The notes: generated by a model from the sequence alone, not told the origin. A stretch of DNA of 64,000 nt from CAWIOX01 sp963837775 (GCA_963837775.1 CAWIOX010000027.1:62001-126000); one strand, 5' to 3'. Shown: positions 1 through 10,093, numbered from the stretch's first letter. Numbers and translations are program-made.

Positions 1-1029
1 GCCACGGTTCCGCTCGCCTCCGGATGCACCAGAATCTGGATCACGCCGGCCGACTGGCGCTGCGTGGTCAGCGCCGACAGCACGCTGCCGGCATTGTCGG
101 CGGTGGTCTCGATCGTGCTGCCGTTGTCGCGCACGAAGGTGACCGGCGCGCGATGGCTGTCGGGCTGCGATGCGTGCGACAGTTCGAGTTCTTCCGGGCG
201 CACCAGCACCTTCACCGCCGCGCCGACGTGGACCCGGTCCGGCACCGGCACCCGGATCGCCGCGCCGCTCTGCAGGCCGACGCGGCCGCCGCCCAGCGCG
301 GTGGCCGGGAAGATGTTGCCCATGCCGATGAAGTCGGCGACGAACTCGTTGGCCGGATTGCGGTAAATCTCGATCGGCGTGCCGACCTGCTGCACCTTGT
401 TGTGCCCCATCACCACCACGATGTCGGCCATCGTCATCGCTTCGCGCTGGTCATGCGTGACCATGATGGTGGTGATGCCGAGGCGCTGCTGCAGCTGGCG
501 GATCTCGACCTGCATCGATTCGCGCAGCTTGGCGTCCAGCGCCGACAGCGGCTCGTCGAGCAACAGCAGCTTGGGGTCGGCCGCGATCGCGCGGGCGATC
601 GCCACCCGCTGGCGCTGGCCGCCGGACAGTTGCGCGACCGGCCGCCTGGCCAGTTCCTGCAGCTGGATCAGCTGCAGCAGTTCGGCCACGCGCCGTTGTT
701 GCGCATCCTGGTCGACGCCGCGCAGGCGCAGCGGATACGCGATGTTTTCACCGACCGTCATGTGCGGAAACAGCGCCAGCGACTGAAACACCATGCCGAA
801 GTTGCGCTGGTACGCGGGCACCCCGCTGATGTCCTGGCCGTCATGCCGGATATAGCCGGCGCTCAGGGTTTCCAGGCCGGCAATCAGCCGCAGCAAGGTG
901 GTCTTGCCGCAGCCGGACGGGCCCGAGGAAGCACACCAGCTTGCCTTCCGGCAGGTGCAGGTTGACGCCTTGCACCGCGTAGGTGGCGCCGAAGCGCTTT
1001 TCCACATTTTCCAGAATTAATCCACTCAT
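1..1029 (-). CDS. ABC transporter ATP-binding protein, PotA-like (C-terminus cut by window edge, frameshifted)
   Basis: ATPase subunit that would energise the polyamine-type importer encoded just upstream; acts at the cytoplasmic face of the inner membrane. Start ATG at 1029 follows a GGAGAG ribosome site. The N-terminus reads MSGLILENVEKRFG. The Walker A region GPSGCGKTT is split by one extra G in the run at 919-921; after it the frame continues with the signature LSGGQRQRV, Walker B LLLLDEPLSALD, the H-loop VTHDQ and a TOBE-like C-terminal region. About 343 residues are present, close to full length for the family, and the gene runs off the left edge. Last gene of a four-gene minus-strand operon (SBP, permease, permease, ATPase). 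The frameshift is probably a sequence error. Substrate is inferred only from family. Confidence 0.85.
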
Positions 1030-1054
1030 AGCACTCTCCGAATTTGTTGGTAAT

Positions 1055-1975
1055 TTAAAACGACACGCCGCCATCGCCGACCAGTTTCTCCAGCGCCCAG
1101 ATCAGCACGAAATCGATCAGCACCGTCAGCACCGCGAACGAGAACACGGTCGGGTCGAGCGAGGACACGGTGCGGCTGAACATCCAGATCGGCACCGTCA
1201 TCACTTCGATCGTGTACAGGAAAAAGGTGACGGTAAATTCGTTGAACGAGACGATGAACGCCAGCAGCATCCCGGCCAGGATGCCGGAGCGCATCAGCGG
1301 CACCACCACGTCGACGATCGCGCGCAAAGGACGTGCGCCCAGCATCTGCGCGGCCTCCTCGATTTCGCTGCCGATCCCGGTCAGCGCCGCGGTGCAGTTC
1401 TTGATCGCAAACGGCAACGCCAGGATCACGTGCGCGATCACCAGCCGCCAGCTGCCCAGATCGAACGGCAGATGATCCATCACCAGCAACAGCGACAGCC
1501 CCAGCACCACCATCGGGAACACCAGCGGCAGCGACACCAGCTGGATCGCCAGCGCCTTGCCGCGAAAGCGGCAGCGGGTGATCGCATAGGCGGCCGGGAT
1601 CGCCGCCAGCGTGGCCAGGATCATGGTCTGGAACGCCACCAGCAAGCTGGTGGTGAAGGCCTGACCGACCGACAGCACGTCGCTCTTGTCGGGCGAGACA
1701 AAGGTATTCCAGGCTGCCTGATACCAGCGCAGGCTATAGCCTTCAGGCGGGAAATCGAGCGTCTCGCCGGCACTGAACGACATCAGGATCAGGGTCAGGA
1801 TCGGCAGCACGATCAGCAACAGAATCGTGCTGGCCAGGATCGTCACGAAGCGCCCGCCCTCGCCCGGCAGCGTCGGCGCACGCCGCAACGGATTCCAGCC
1901 GGCAAGCGCGGCGCGGCGCGGCGACGCGATGGCGCCGGACGGCATTGCAACAGTATTGTTTGGGTGCGTCATCAT
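1055..1975 (-). CDS. ABC transporter permease, PotC-like
   Basis: Inner-membrane permease of a spermidine/putrescine-type ABC importer, 306 residues. Start ATG at 1975 is preceded by a GGAGG site and overlaps the stop of the upstream permease (ATGA), indicating translational coupling. Several hydrophobic spans are visible, the first around residues 44-65 (ILLLIVLPILTLILMSF). The cytoplasmic EAA loop that contacts the ATPase is present as EEAAQMLGARPLRAI. The ATPase gene starts 25 nt downstream. Family assignment is solid; the transported compound is not known. Confidence 0.88.
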   Translation of the reverse strand: MMTHPNNTVAMPSGAIASPRRAALAGWNPLRRAPTLPGEGGRFVTILASTILLLIVLPILTLILMSFSAGETLDFPPEGYSLRWYQAAWNTFVSPDKSDVLSVGQAFTTSLLVAFQTMILATLAAIPAAYAITRCRFRGKALAIQLVSLPLVFPMVVLGLSLLLVMDHLPFDLGSWRLVIAHVILALPFAIKNCTAALTGIGSEIEEAAQMLGARPLRAIVDVVVPLMRSGILAGMLLAFIVSFNEFTVTFFLYTIEVMTVPIWMFSRTVSSLDPTVFSFAVLTVLIDFVLIWALEKLVGDGGVSF

Positions 1976-2887
1976 GAGACCTCCAGGGCGCGGCGGCTGC
2001 GGCCGGTAAAATATTCGGACAAGCCCATCACCGCCAGCGTCGACAGGATCAGGACCACACCGCCGGCGGATGCCGACGGCCAATCGAGCAAGGGCGCGAT
2101 CTGGTCGTGCACCACCACCGCCAGCATCGGCACCCGGCGTCCGCCCAACAGCATCGGCACCACGAAACTGCTGGCGTTGTAGGCAAACACCAGCGTGGCG
2201 CCGGTCATGATGCCGGGCATGCTCATCGGCAGCACGACCTGGCGCAGCACCTGCAGCCGGCTGGCGCCGAGCATCGCGGCCGCTTCTTCATAGCTGCGCG
2301 AGACACCGCGCACCGCACTGGCAATCGGCAGCACCGCCAGCGGAAATGCGGTCTGCACCAGCCCCAGCAGCACGCCGGTCTGGTTGTACAGCAGCATCAG
2401 CGGACGCTCGATGACGCCGAGCGACAGCAGCAGCTTGTTCAACAAGCCGGCCGGCCCCAGGATCACCAGCCAGCCGTAGCTTTGCAGCAGCAGGTTGACC
2501 AGCAGCGGCAGCAGCACCGCGGCCAGGAACAGCTGGCGCATCAGCGGCGACTTCAGGCGCGCCATCGCCAGCCCGACCGGGATCGCCAGCGCGACCGCGA
2601 TCACCGAACTGACCAGCGCCAGGCGCATGGTCAGCAGCAAGGATTTCATGTAATAGGGTTCCAGCAGCCGCGCATACGACGCCAGGCTGAAGGCAGTCCA
2701 TTCTTCGCCCTTGACGCCGACGCTCATGCGCAGCACCAGCAGGCTGGCCACCACCAGCACGAATAGAAACAGCATCGCCGGCAGCAGGAACAGCCAGGCG
2801 CGCGCACGTGGGCGAGCGCTGATTTTCTTTAGGGGGACGCAAGGCAGCGTCGCCGGCCTGAGCGGCCAGCACGATACTAGGGTTCAT
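1972..2887 (-). CDS. ABC transporter permease, PotB-like (frameshifted near N-terminus)
   Basis: Second permease of the same importer, about 304 residues when repaired. I place the start at ATG 2887 (MNPSIVLAAQAG). One extra base in the A/T run at about 2823-2826 shifts the frame; removing it joins the leader to a first membrane span beginning WLFLLPAMLFLFVLV. The EAA loop reads EEAAAMLGASRLQVL, followed by the usual PMSMPGIM. It lies 94 nt downstream of the substrate-binding protein and overlaps the next permease by four bases. If the frameshift were real, a shorter internal start (MLFLFVLV) would still give most of the membrane domain. Confidence 0.82.
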
Positions 2888-2981
2888 CTCGATTCTCTTA
2901 TCACAAGTTGCAACACGACTGATTACGACAGACCGCGCGCGCCTTGCCGGAAACGGCAGACGCGCGCCGGTCACGACACCG

Positions 2982-4079
2982 TTACGAAGAGAAGATTTCG
3001 GTGTAGCGGCGCAACCATTCGCCCTGCACGGTGGAAAGGAAAGCGTTGTCGTGGATAATGCCTTTTTCCGCGATCAGCTCGGGCGTCAGGATGTAAGGGC
3101 TCTTGCGCGCTTCGCTGGAGATCACCGCCTTGGAATTGACCGGGCCGTTGAAAATGTCTTCCGCCATCTTGCCCTGCACGATCGGGTCGAGCGTATGGTT
3201 GAGGAAGGCGTAGGTCAGGTCGGTGTCGCCGGGGCGCGCTTTCGGCATCACCGAGAACATCAGATCGGCGAAGAAGCCTTCCTTCATGCCGAAGGTGGAG
3301 CCCATGCTGTATGCGGGGTTCTTCAGCTGCTTGGGGAAGAACGCCGGCGCATACAGGCCGCCGATATCGAGCGAGCCGGTGCGGAACAGTTCGGCCACCT
3401 GGTTCGGATTTTCGCCCAGCATCATGACCCGGCTCTTCAATTCGGCCAGCTTCTTGAAACCCGGTTCGATATTGTGCTCGTTGCCGCCGGCCAGCTTGGC
3501 GGCGACGATGATCAGATCCATCGCCTCGGTCCAGCCCGGCGGCGGCAGGAACAGACGGCCCGCGTATTTCGGGTCCCACAATGCCGCGTAGCTGGTCGGC
3601 ACCTCCTTGACGGTGCGGGTGCTGTACATCAGGCTGTTGCACCACAGCAGATAGCCGATGCCGTGACCATCGGCGCCGCTACGGTATTTTTCCGGCACAT
3701 CCTTGATGTTCGGAATCCGATTGAAGTCGGGCTTTTCCAGCAGGCCGGCCTTGGCCAGCCCGACCGCGCCGACGCCGGCCAGCGTGATCACATCGTATTG
3801 CGGCTTGTTGCCGGCGGCCTTCAGCTTGGCCACCATTTCCGAGGTGCTGCCGGTGCGGTCGGCGATCACCTTGGCGCCGGTCTTCGCTTCGAAGGTGGCG
3901 GCGATATTGCGCAGCGCCGCCAGGCCGGTGTCGTCGGACCAGGTCAGCAGGCGCAGCGTCTTGCCCTTGAACCTGGACTCGGCCGCGTGGATGAATGGGG
4001 TCGAAAAAGTCGCGGCAGCGACTGAAGCGGCACCTACCGTCTTGATGAAACGTCTCCTGCTGACATCATGTTCGCTCAT
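2982..4079 (-). CDS. ABC transporter substrate-binding protein, PotD/COG0687 family, Tat signal
   Basis: Periplasmic solute receptor (365 residues) that would deliver a polyamine-like or other cationic solute to the permeases encoded downstream. The N-terminus carries a twin-arginine signal, SRRRFIK, followed by a hydrophobic stretch and a likely cleavage after IHAAES. The mature part shows the PotD-type fold signatures LRLLTWSDDTG and YDVITLAGVGAVGLAKAG, and WTEAMD around the ligand-binding cleft. First gene of the operon SBP-permease-permease-ATPase, with its promoter in the 4080-4330 gap shared with the divergent SDR gene. Related receptors bind putrescine, spermidine or other compounds, so the ligand is open. 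Confidence 0.87.
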   Translation of the reverse strand: MSEHDVSRRRFIKTVGAASVAAATFSTPFIHAAESRFKGKTLRLLTWSDDTGLAALRNIAATFEAKTGAKVIADRTGSTSEMVAKLKAAGNKPQYDVITLAGVGAVGLAKAGLLEKPDFNRIPNIKDVPEKYRSGADGHGIGYLLWCNSLMYSTRTVKEVPTSYAALWDPKYAGRLFLPPPGWTEAMDLIIVAAKLAGGNEHNIEPGFKKLAELKSRVMMLGENPNQVAELFRTGSLDIGGLYAPAFFPKQLKNPAYSMGSTFGMKEGFFADLMFSVMPKARPGDTDLTYAFLNHTLDPIVQGKMAEDIFNGPVNSKAVISSEARKSPYILTPELIAEKGIIHDNAFLSTVQGEWLRRYTEIFSS

Positions 4080-4330
4080 GGCAATCTCCTAGATTATTGT
4101 ATTTCCGGGGTATTCATTACTTGGCGTTGCAATGCTTTTTTCATCACATCTGCGCTGCAACTGCGCATCCCAGAACCGATTGTCGTGACCGACAAGCGGC
4201 TTGGTGTTTTACATAGTGCAAGCCAAGCGCCCATCGCAGCAATCGAATCTTTCTCATGACTGCCATGTGAAAATGTCATGCCACTGATCAGTGCACGAAG
4301 CTATGATTCGACTATAAATAGGAGACTGCT

Positions 4331-5111
4331 ATGGACTTGGGTATTCGCGGCAAACATGCGCTGGTATGCGGCGCCAGCAAAGGACTGGGGCGCGGTTGCG
4401 CCGAAGCACTGGCGGCCGAAGGCGTGCATGTGACGCTGGTGGCGCGCACCAAAGCGGTGCTGGAACAGACCGCGGCAGAGATTCGTGCGGCAAGCAATGT
4501 CGAAATAAAAGCCGTCGCCTGCGACATCACGACCGCCGCAGGCCGCGCGCTGGCGCTGGCGGCCTGTCCGCAGCCGGACATCCTGGTGACCAACGCCGGC
4601 GGGCCGCCTGCCGGCGATTTTCGCGACTGGGACCGGGACGACTGGCTGCGCGCGCTGGACGCCAACATGCTGACGCCGATCGAACTGATCAAGGCCAGCG
4701 TCGACGGCATGATCGCGCGCCGCTTCGGCCGCATCGTCAACATCACCTCCAGTACGGTGAAAGCGCCGATCGCTATGCTGGGCTTGTCCAGCGGCGCACG
4801 CGCCGGCCTGACCGGCTTCATCGCCGGGCTGGCGCGCAGCACCGTGCAGCACAACGTCACCATCAACAACCTGCTGCCGGGTTCGTTTGCAACCGATCGC
4901 CTGCTGGCAATGCTGGGCGCCTCGGCCGCTGCGGCCGGCATCAGCACCGAGCAGGCGCTGGAAGCCGAGCGCCATGCAGATCCCGGCCCGGCGTTTCGGC
5001 ACCGCTGCCGAATTCGGTGCGGTGTGCGCGTTTCTGTGCAGCCAGCAGGCCAGTTACATGAGCGGGCAAAACATCCTGCTCGATGGCGGCGCCTATCCGG
5101 GCACGTTCTGA
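4331..5111 (+). CDS. SDR family oxidoreductase, atypical active site (frameshifted)
   Basis: NAD(P)-dependent short-chain dehydrogenase/reductase of the FabG-like group, about 259 residues. Start ATG 4331 has GGAG ten bases upstream. The cofactor motif GASKGLGRG is at residues 14-22 and NAGGPPAGDF follows. The catalytic YxxxK is not seen: the equivalent stretch is LSSGARAG, so Tyr and Lys are replaced by Ser and Arg. One extra C at about 4972 shifts the frame; after repair the C-terminus reads MQIPARRFGTAAEFG and ends MSGQNILLDGGAYPG, typical of SDRs. Divergent from the PotD-like operon, which suggests a shared substrate or regulator. The physiological substrate is unknown. Confidence 0.82.
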
Positions 5112-5349
5112 TCCGGCCGGAATGCGCTGCCCCCCTCTGCGAAGCCGGCAGTCTCATCTGCCTGACAACATCAGTGATCCATCCTTGTCTGGCTTGTTAA
5201 GCTTGATCGCCATCATGGCGCCTGGGCCGCGCACCGCATGCGCCACTTGATCTGAATTCTTATTTCTGACGTTGGGCGCATCTTTCACAATCAAAGTACT
5301 ATTATGGTCGCCATGATTTTTACTAATACCTAACCGTCAGAGATAATCG

Positions 5350-6231
5350 ATGCAGCGCCTGCCTCCACTCAACGCACTACAGGCATTTCTGGTCGTCGCG
5401 CGTCACCGCAGCTTCACGCGCGCAGCCGAACACCTGTGCCTGACGCAAGGCGCTGTCAGCCGGCAAATCCTGGCATTGGAGGAACACTACGGCTTTCAGC
5501 TGTTCACCCGGCTGCCCAAAGGACTGGCATTGACGGTCGAGGGAGAAATCCTGCTGCCGGTAGTGACCGAGAGTTTTGCGCGCATCGAGGAAATTTCGAC
5601 CAGGCTGACGCGCCAGCGCAACGACCTTGCGCTGAAAGTGCCCACTTGTGCAATGCGCTGGATTTTGCCGAAGATCATGCTGTTTCAGGCCGAGCATCCT
5701 GACATCCAGATCCAGCTGACAACAACCACGCAGCACAGCGTCGATTTCAGGCACGACGCCTTCGACGCAGCAATCGTGTACGGCACGCCAAGCGGCGACG
5801 ACATCCATTCATTGCTGTTGTTTGATGAAATGCTGACCCCGGTTTGTGCGCCCGAGATTCTGCAGGGCAAGGAACCGCTGAATACCCCGGATGATCTGGC
5901 CCATCACACGCTGCTGCACCCGACGCGCGACCACCGCGACTGGCATATGTGGCTGAAATTTGCCGAAGTCAGCGCGGTCAATCCCGACAGCGGACAGAAT
6001 TTCGAGACGCTGGATTCGGCCATGAATGCGGCAGCGCATGGCTTCGGCGTTGCGATTGGCGACTGTGCGCTGGTACGCGAAGATATCGCAATGAAGCGGC
6101 TGATAATCCCGTTCGACAAGATGCTATCTACCGGCCAAAGCTACTATCTGGCATATCCGGACTGCGTTGCCAGCCAGCAGAAAATTATCTTGTTCAGGGA
6201 TTGGATGGCGCATCAGGTGGGGCGCTCTTGA
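5350..6231 (+). CDS. LysR-family transcriptional regulator, GcvA-like
   Basis: DNA-binding regulator of 293 residues. The N-terminal winged helix-turn-helix is clear: LPPLNALQAFLVVARHRSF at the start, AAEHLCLTQGAVSRQI as the recognition helix and ALEEHYGFQLFTR as the wing. The remainder is a periplasmic-binding-protein-like effector domain. It lies 238 nt after the SDR gene in the same direction. GcvA-like LysR proteins often control a neighbouring metabolic gene, here possibly the SDR gene and the divergent ABC operon. No operator with the LysR T-N11-A form was assigned. Confidence 0.88.
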   Translation: MQRLPPLNALQAFLVVARHRSFTRAAEHLCLTQGAVSRQILALEEHYGFQLFTRLPKGLALTVEGEILLPVVTESFARIEEISTRLTRQRNDLALKVPTCAMRWILPKIMLFQAEHPDIQIQLTTTTQHSVDFRHDAFDAAIVYGTPSGDDIHSLLLFDEMLTPVCAPEILQGKEPLNTPDDLAHHTLLHPTRDHRDWHMWLKFAEVSAVNPDSGQNFETLDSAMNAAAHGFGVAIGDCALVREDIAMKRLIIPFDKMLSTGQSYYLAYPDCVASQQKIILFRDWMAHQVGRS

Positions 6232-6262
6232 ACGGCCGCAATACCTGAGGATAGCGCATGCA

Positions 6263-6285
6263 TGGCAAGCCGGTCAGGCTTGCCA
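6263..6285. other. Hairpin between lysR and mcp
   Basis: Perfect 9-bp inverted repeat TGGCAAGCC / GGCTTGCCA with a 5-base loop, in the gap between two convergent genes. Neither side carries a clear T-run, so intrinsic termination is possible but weak. Confidence 0.4.
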
Positions 6286-6387
6286 GTAACAGCAAGCGTC
6301 GTGGAGAAGGCGTGAATCGAAAAAGATACTTCAACTTGCCTGGTCTGCACGTATCGCCGGCAAACCAGGGGAGCTATTAGCTACGTA

Positions 6388-8049
6388 TCACATCCCGCCT
6401 GGCAGCCGCACGACATTGGTGGCACGATCAGAACTGCGCCGTTCGATTTGTCGATTCTGCTCGGCCTGCAAGGTCCTCAACTGAGGTTCATAACTCTGCG
6501 GTGAATCGGACAGCGTAAATGCCGCAACCAATTTCAACAGCCCGTCGGCCTGATCTTCCAGGCTGCCTGCGGCAGCAGCAGCCTCTTCTACCAGCGCTGC
6601 ATTCTGTTGTGTGGTCTGATCCATGTGGGCAACGGCCTGATTGACTTGCTCAATCCCTGCGCTCTGCTCTATCGAGGCGCGCGCGATTTCACCCATGATA
6701 TCGGTCACGCGCTGGATCGAAGACACGATTTCCTCCATGGTTTGGCCCGCCTCGCTCACCAGTTTTGAACCGGCATCCACTTTCTCTGCGGAATCACCTA
6801 TCAGGCTCTTGATTTCCTTTGCTGCGGCAGCGCTTCTTTGCGCCAGATTACGCACTTCTGTCGCCACCACCGCAAAACCGCGCCCCTGCTCCCCTGCCCT
6901 TGCAGCTTCCACCGCTGCATTCAATGCCAGAATATTGGTCTGGAACGCAATGCCTTCAATCACGCTGATGATGTCGATGATTTTCTTTGAACTGTCGCTG
7001 ATCGAAGACATCGTCTCCACTACCTGGTAGACGACTTTCCCGCCCTTGACTGCCACATCACTGGCGCCGGTAGCAAGCTGATTCGCCCGTCTGGTGTGCT
7101 CTGCATTCTGCTTGACGGTCGCTGTGAGTTGCTCCATGGATGAGGCTGTTTCTTCCAGGCTGGAAGCTTGCGCCTCAGTGCGTCCCGACAAGTCCATATT
7201 ACCGGCAGCAATCTGCCTGGCCGCACTGGAAATTGCCGCGGTGGCGTTACGCACTTCGCCTACCGTATGCGACAAATCCTGGTTCATTCCCTTGAGCGCC
7301 TGCATTAACTGTCCGGTCTCATCACTGGAAAGGACTTGGATATCGCTGGTGAAGTTACCTGCAGCCACCGTCTTGGCTATCCTGACCGCCTTATTCAAAG
7401 GCACGGTAATGCTGCGGGTGAGCCAGAAGCCAAAAGCGATGCTGCACAACAGTCCCAGCAAACCCAGGCCGAACATCAGATTGCGGGAGAAGTCGATGTT
7501 TTTCTTGGCCGTCGCGCCGGTTGCTTCCAGTTGCTTTTGCTGAATTTCATTTAATACCTTGACGTCCGCCAGCAACACATCCAGCGCTGGTAAAGTCTCA
7601 CTGGCCAGCAGCTTTGAAGCTTCGTCCTTCTGCCCCTCATCCAGCATCTTTCCCAGTTGAGTGAATGAAGTGACATAAGCTACTCGACTGACGCCCAGTT
7701 TCGCCAGTTGCGTTTTGCCGTCCGCTGAATCGACCAGTTTTTCGAGTGTCTGCAGCGCGCCAGCGATGATTTTCTTGTTGGCATCAATCTGCTGGTAAAT
7801 CTTGCCCGACTGCTCCTTGTCAGCAGCAAAGAACAATTCCATGATCTTTCTGGCATTGTCCCGTGTATGCGCATTGATGGTCGCCGAAGCATCGGCCTTG
7901 ACCCAGTCCTGATGAATGATTTTCTGGTTAATGTCACCAATATCCGATAAGCGCATCATCGCTACCGCGATCATGAAGAACATCATCAGCATGCCAAGGG
8001 TGAAGCCTACTCCCAGTCTTGTACCAATTTTTACATTTGCGAAAGGCAC
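6388..8049 (-). CDS. Methyl-accepting chemotaxis protein
   Basis: Transmembrane chemoreceptor of 553 residues that signals to CheA/CheW. The start is a GTG at 8049, with AAAGGA nine bases upstream. Order of parts: TM1 about 12-31, a helical periplasmic domain of the 4HB type about 32-190, TM2 about 191-212 (LMFGLGLLGLLCSIAFGFWL), HAMP about 213-265, then the methyl-accepting coiled coil. The highly conserved signalling tip reads EGIAFQTNILALNAAVEA followed by GEQGRGFAVVATEVRNLA. There is no C-terminal pentapeptide for CheR/CheB docking. Ligand unknown. Stands alone, convergent with the LysR gene. Confidence 0.95.
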   Translation of the reverse strand: MPFANVKIGTRLGVGFTLGMLMMFFMIAVAMMRLSDIGDINQKIIHQDWVKADASATINAHTRDNARKIMELFFAADKEQSGKIYQQIDANKKIIAGALQTLEKLVDSADGKTQLAKLGVSRVAYVTSFTQLGKMLDEGQKDEASKLLASETLPALDVLLADVKVLNEIQQKQLEATGATAKKNIDFSRNLMFGLGLLGLLCSIAFGFWLTRSITVPLNKAVRIAKTVAAGNFTSDIQVLSSDETGQLMQALKGMNQDLSHTVGEVRNATAAISSAARQIAAGNMDLSGRTEAQASSLEETASSMEQLTATVKQNAEHTRRANQLATGASDVAVKGGKVVYQVVETMSSISDSSKKIIDIISVIEGIAFQTNILALNAAVEAARAGEQGRGFAVVATEVRNLAQRSAAAAKEIKSLIGDSAEKVDAGSKLVSEAGQTMEEIVSSIQRVTDIMGEIARASIEQSAGIEQVNQAVAHMDQTTQQNAALVEEAAAAAGSLEDQADGLLKLVAAFTLSDSPQSYEPQLRTLQAEQNRQIERRSSDRATNVVRLPGGM

Positions 8050-8351
8050 TTTAATATTCCTTTATAAAACATGGGAGGATGTAATGCTGGTTTCCGGCAT
8101 ACGCCGGACTCAAGCTGGATTTGACAGCGTTATCTGTGAAAAAATTTTCTGCTATCAATAATATAACCGCAACGGGTAATACCGGAATCACAAGGTGAGA
8201 AGCCAGTTAATTCCCATGTGGAAACGTGATTTTAGTGCATTTGCGCGACAATGCATTGTATTTGCCAAATTATATGATCTGGCAATGAGGTCCTGGTGGC
8301 TGAGCACTCGCGTCGGAATACCGCATGACATCCGATGTCAGCCGGCGCGGA
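8050..8351. other. Gene-free gap upstream of mcp
   Basis: 302 bases between the chemoreceptor start and the end of the BPSS1780-family gene. It is richer in A/T than the flanks near 8140-8280 and should hold the chemoreceptor promoter. No repeat, RNA gene or convincing ORF was recognised. Confidence 0.5.
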
Positions 8352-9134
8352 TCAGTTGCCTGGCACCTGCCCGGACAATATCGGCTTGCCGAAAATATGA
8401 ACGTAAGTCGGATAAAACGAACAATACATGATGACGGTCAGAACGACGGATAAAGGCATCAGGATCAGCATCACGGCCATCGACTGATTCAACAGCGCAG
8501 CGATCAGGATGCTGACTAGCGCAGGCATGAGAACGCCGATGGCGGCCCATGACAGCCCATAGACCAGGAATGCCTTGCCGGCATTGCGCACCGCAAAAAA
8601 ACTGTAAAAAACAGCCTTGAAAACGCCCATGTTCTGCCACATCGCCAAGGGGGCGGCATACCAGAAAGCCATCGAGACAGGCACATACAGCGCGGCGGAA
8701 AACAGCATCGCCAGCGACATATTGGAATCCTGCACGATTTTTTCGTCGAGCTTGACCTGACCGCTCATCACGTTCCAGAAAACACCGCCGTCCACCAGGC
8801 TCGATGCTGCCAGCACCAGCATGGTGGCGAGCAGATACAAGCCGCCCAGCTTCAACAAGCTGGGGAAAGCGGGTGAACGGAAACCGGTCAGCAGCAAGCT
8901 CGGGTAGATCCGCTTGCCTTGCTCAATCTGCACGCAGGCTTGCATGAATGCCATCGAAAATACCGGCACCAATACCAGCGGCAAGATCTGGCCGATGACC
9001 GGAATGATGCCCAGCCCCAGCATCAGAAACATATAACTGATGAACAACGTGGACAGTTCTGCCGGTTGCTTGCGAAACAGCGCGAAGCCCTCCTTGACCC
9101 AGATCCAGCCGGTATTTGCAGGAAGTTTTTCCAT
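8352..9134 (-). CDS. BPSS1780-family membrane protein
   Basis: Multi-span inner-membrane protein of about 260 residues with no assigned biochemical function. It begins MEKLPANTGWIWVKEGFALF, the conserved N-terminal signature of the family, and has roughly five to six hydrophobic segments, for example LFISYMFLMLGLGIIPVIG and LLLAT-like spans near residues 100-115. I chose ATG 9134; a TTG at 9140 would overlap the thrB stop. It directly follows thrB, an arrangement I recognise from betaproteobacterial genomes, suggesting co-transcription. Nothing in the sequence explains a link with homoserine metabolism. Confidence 0.8.
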   Translation of the reverse strand: MEKLPANTGWIWVKEGFALFRKQPAELSTLFISYMFLMLGLGIIPVIGQILPLVLVPVFSMAFMQACVQIEQGKRIYPSLLLTGFRSPAFPSLLKLGGLYLLATMLVLAASSLVDGGVFWNVMSGQVKLDEKIVQDSNMSLAMLFSAALYVPVSMAFWYAAPLAMWQNMGVFKAVFYSFFAVRNAGKAFLVYGLSWAAIGVLMPALVSILIAALLNQSMAVMLILMPLSVVLTVIMYCSFYPTYVHIFGKPILSGQVPGN

Positions 9135-9136
9135 GA

Positions 9137-10093
9137 TCAATACAGCGCCGGAACAGCCCGGGTGATGCGTTCGCGCAAAATCCGTTCAAAGGGCGCGGGA
9201 TCATGCGGGGTCAGCATTTCCGCTTCGCGCGGCAAATAAAAGTCGTACAAGCGCGACAACCAGAAACGCAACGCGCCGGCCCGCAGCATCGGCTGCCAGC
9301 CGATCTGTTCCGCCGCAGTAAATGGCCGTACCGCGTGGTAGGCATCCAGCATCGCCCGTACCCGCGCCGGATCCAGCTCGCCGCTTGCCAGGTCGATGCA
9401 CCAGTCATTGACCGTCACCGCAACGTCAAACAGCCAGCTGTCGCAGCCGGCAAAGTAAAAATCAAAAAAACCGGTCAGGCGTTCGCCATCGAACATCACA
9501 TTGTTGCGGAACAGATCGGCGTGTATCGGTCCGCGCGGCAATTGCTGGTAGGTATCGGAAGCAGCGAACGCTTGCTGGAAATCCATTTCCGTTCGCAGCA
9601 GTTGCTGGTTCGCATCGGATAAATGCGGCAGCACGATCGGCGCATTTTCCGTCCACCAGGCCAGGCCGCGCAGATTCGGCTGCACGATAGGAAAATCCTG
9701 TGCGGCCAGATGCAGCTTCGCCAGCATTGCGCCGACGGCGGCGCAATGCACCGGTTGCGGCGCCAACTGCGAGGTGCCTTCCAGCTTGGTGACGATCGAA
9801 GCCGGCTTGCCATGCAGCGCATTGATGATCTCCCCCTGCAGATTGGCAATCGGTGCCGGCACCAGCACATCGCGCTCGGCCAGATGCCGCATCAGGTGCA
9901 GGTAAAACGGCAACTGCTCGAAGCTGAGGTTTTCAAAAATGGTGAGAACGTACTCTCCGGCTTCGGTCGTGATGAAAAAATTACTGTTTTCGATACCTGA
10001 GGAAATACCTTTGATTGCCAGTGCTTTGCCGAGTGGAAATTGCGTAATCCAACTACTAAGGTCATCCAGGCTGACCGGTGTGAAAACTGCCAT
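9137..10093 (-). CDS. thrB: Homoserine kinase, APH-fold type (ThrB)
   Basis: Phosphorylates homoserine to O-phosphohomoserine in threonine synthesis; cytoplasmic. The 318-residue length fits the betaproteobacterial/pseudomonad ThrB that belongs to the aminoglycoside-phosphotransferase fold rather than the GHMP kinases. It begins MAVFTPVSLDDLSSWI, contains SGIENSNFFITT near the N-terminus, the catalytic loop GPIHADLFRNNVMF and the metal-binding FFDFYFAG, both standard for this type. Located 62 nt downstream of the DUF2782 gene and overlapping the BPSS1780-family gene start region, so likely part of a minus-strand operon. Confidence 0.93.
   Translation of the reverse strand: MAVFTPVSLDDLSSWITQFPLGKALAIKGISSGIENSNFFITTEAGEYVLTIFENLSFEQLPFYLHLMRHLAERDVLVPAPIANLQGEIINALHGKPASIVTKLEGTSQLAPQPVHCAAVGAMLAKLHLAAQDFPIVQPNLRGLAWWTENAPIVLPHLSDANQQLLRTEMDFQQAFAASDTYQQLPRGPIHADLFRNNVMFDGERLTGFFDFYFAGCDSWLFDVAVTVNDWCIDLASGELDPARVRAMLDAYHAVRPFTAAEQIGWQPMLRAGALRFWLSRLYDFYLPREAEMLTPHDPAPFERILRERITRAVPALY

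Noticed and set aside
24..965. Long plus-strand open frames opposite the ABC ATPase and many other genes.
   Set aside because: They are antisense shadows produced by high GC; composition is rich in His, Arg and Gln and no domain is visible, whereas the other strand encodes recognisable families.
4094..4279. A 61-codon frame between the PotD-like gene and the SDR gene.
   Set aside because: It sits in the divergent promoter region and has no ribosome site or similarity I can recognise.
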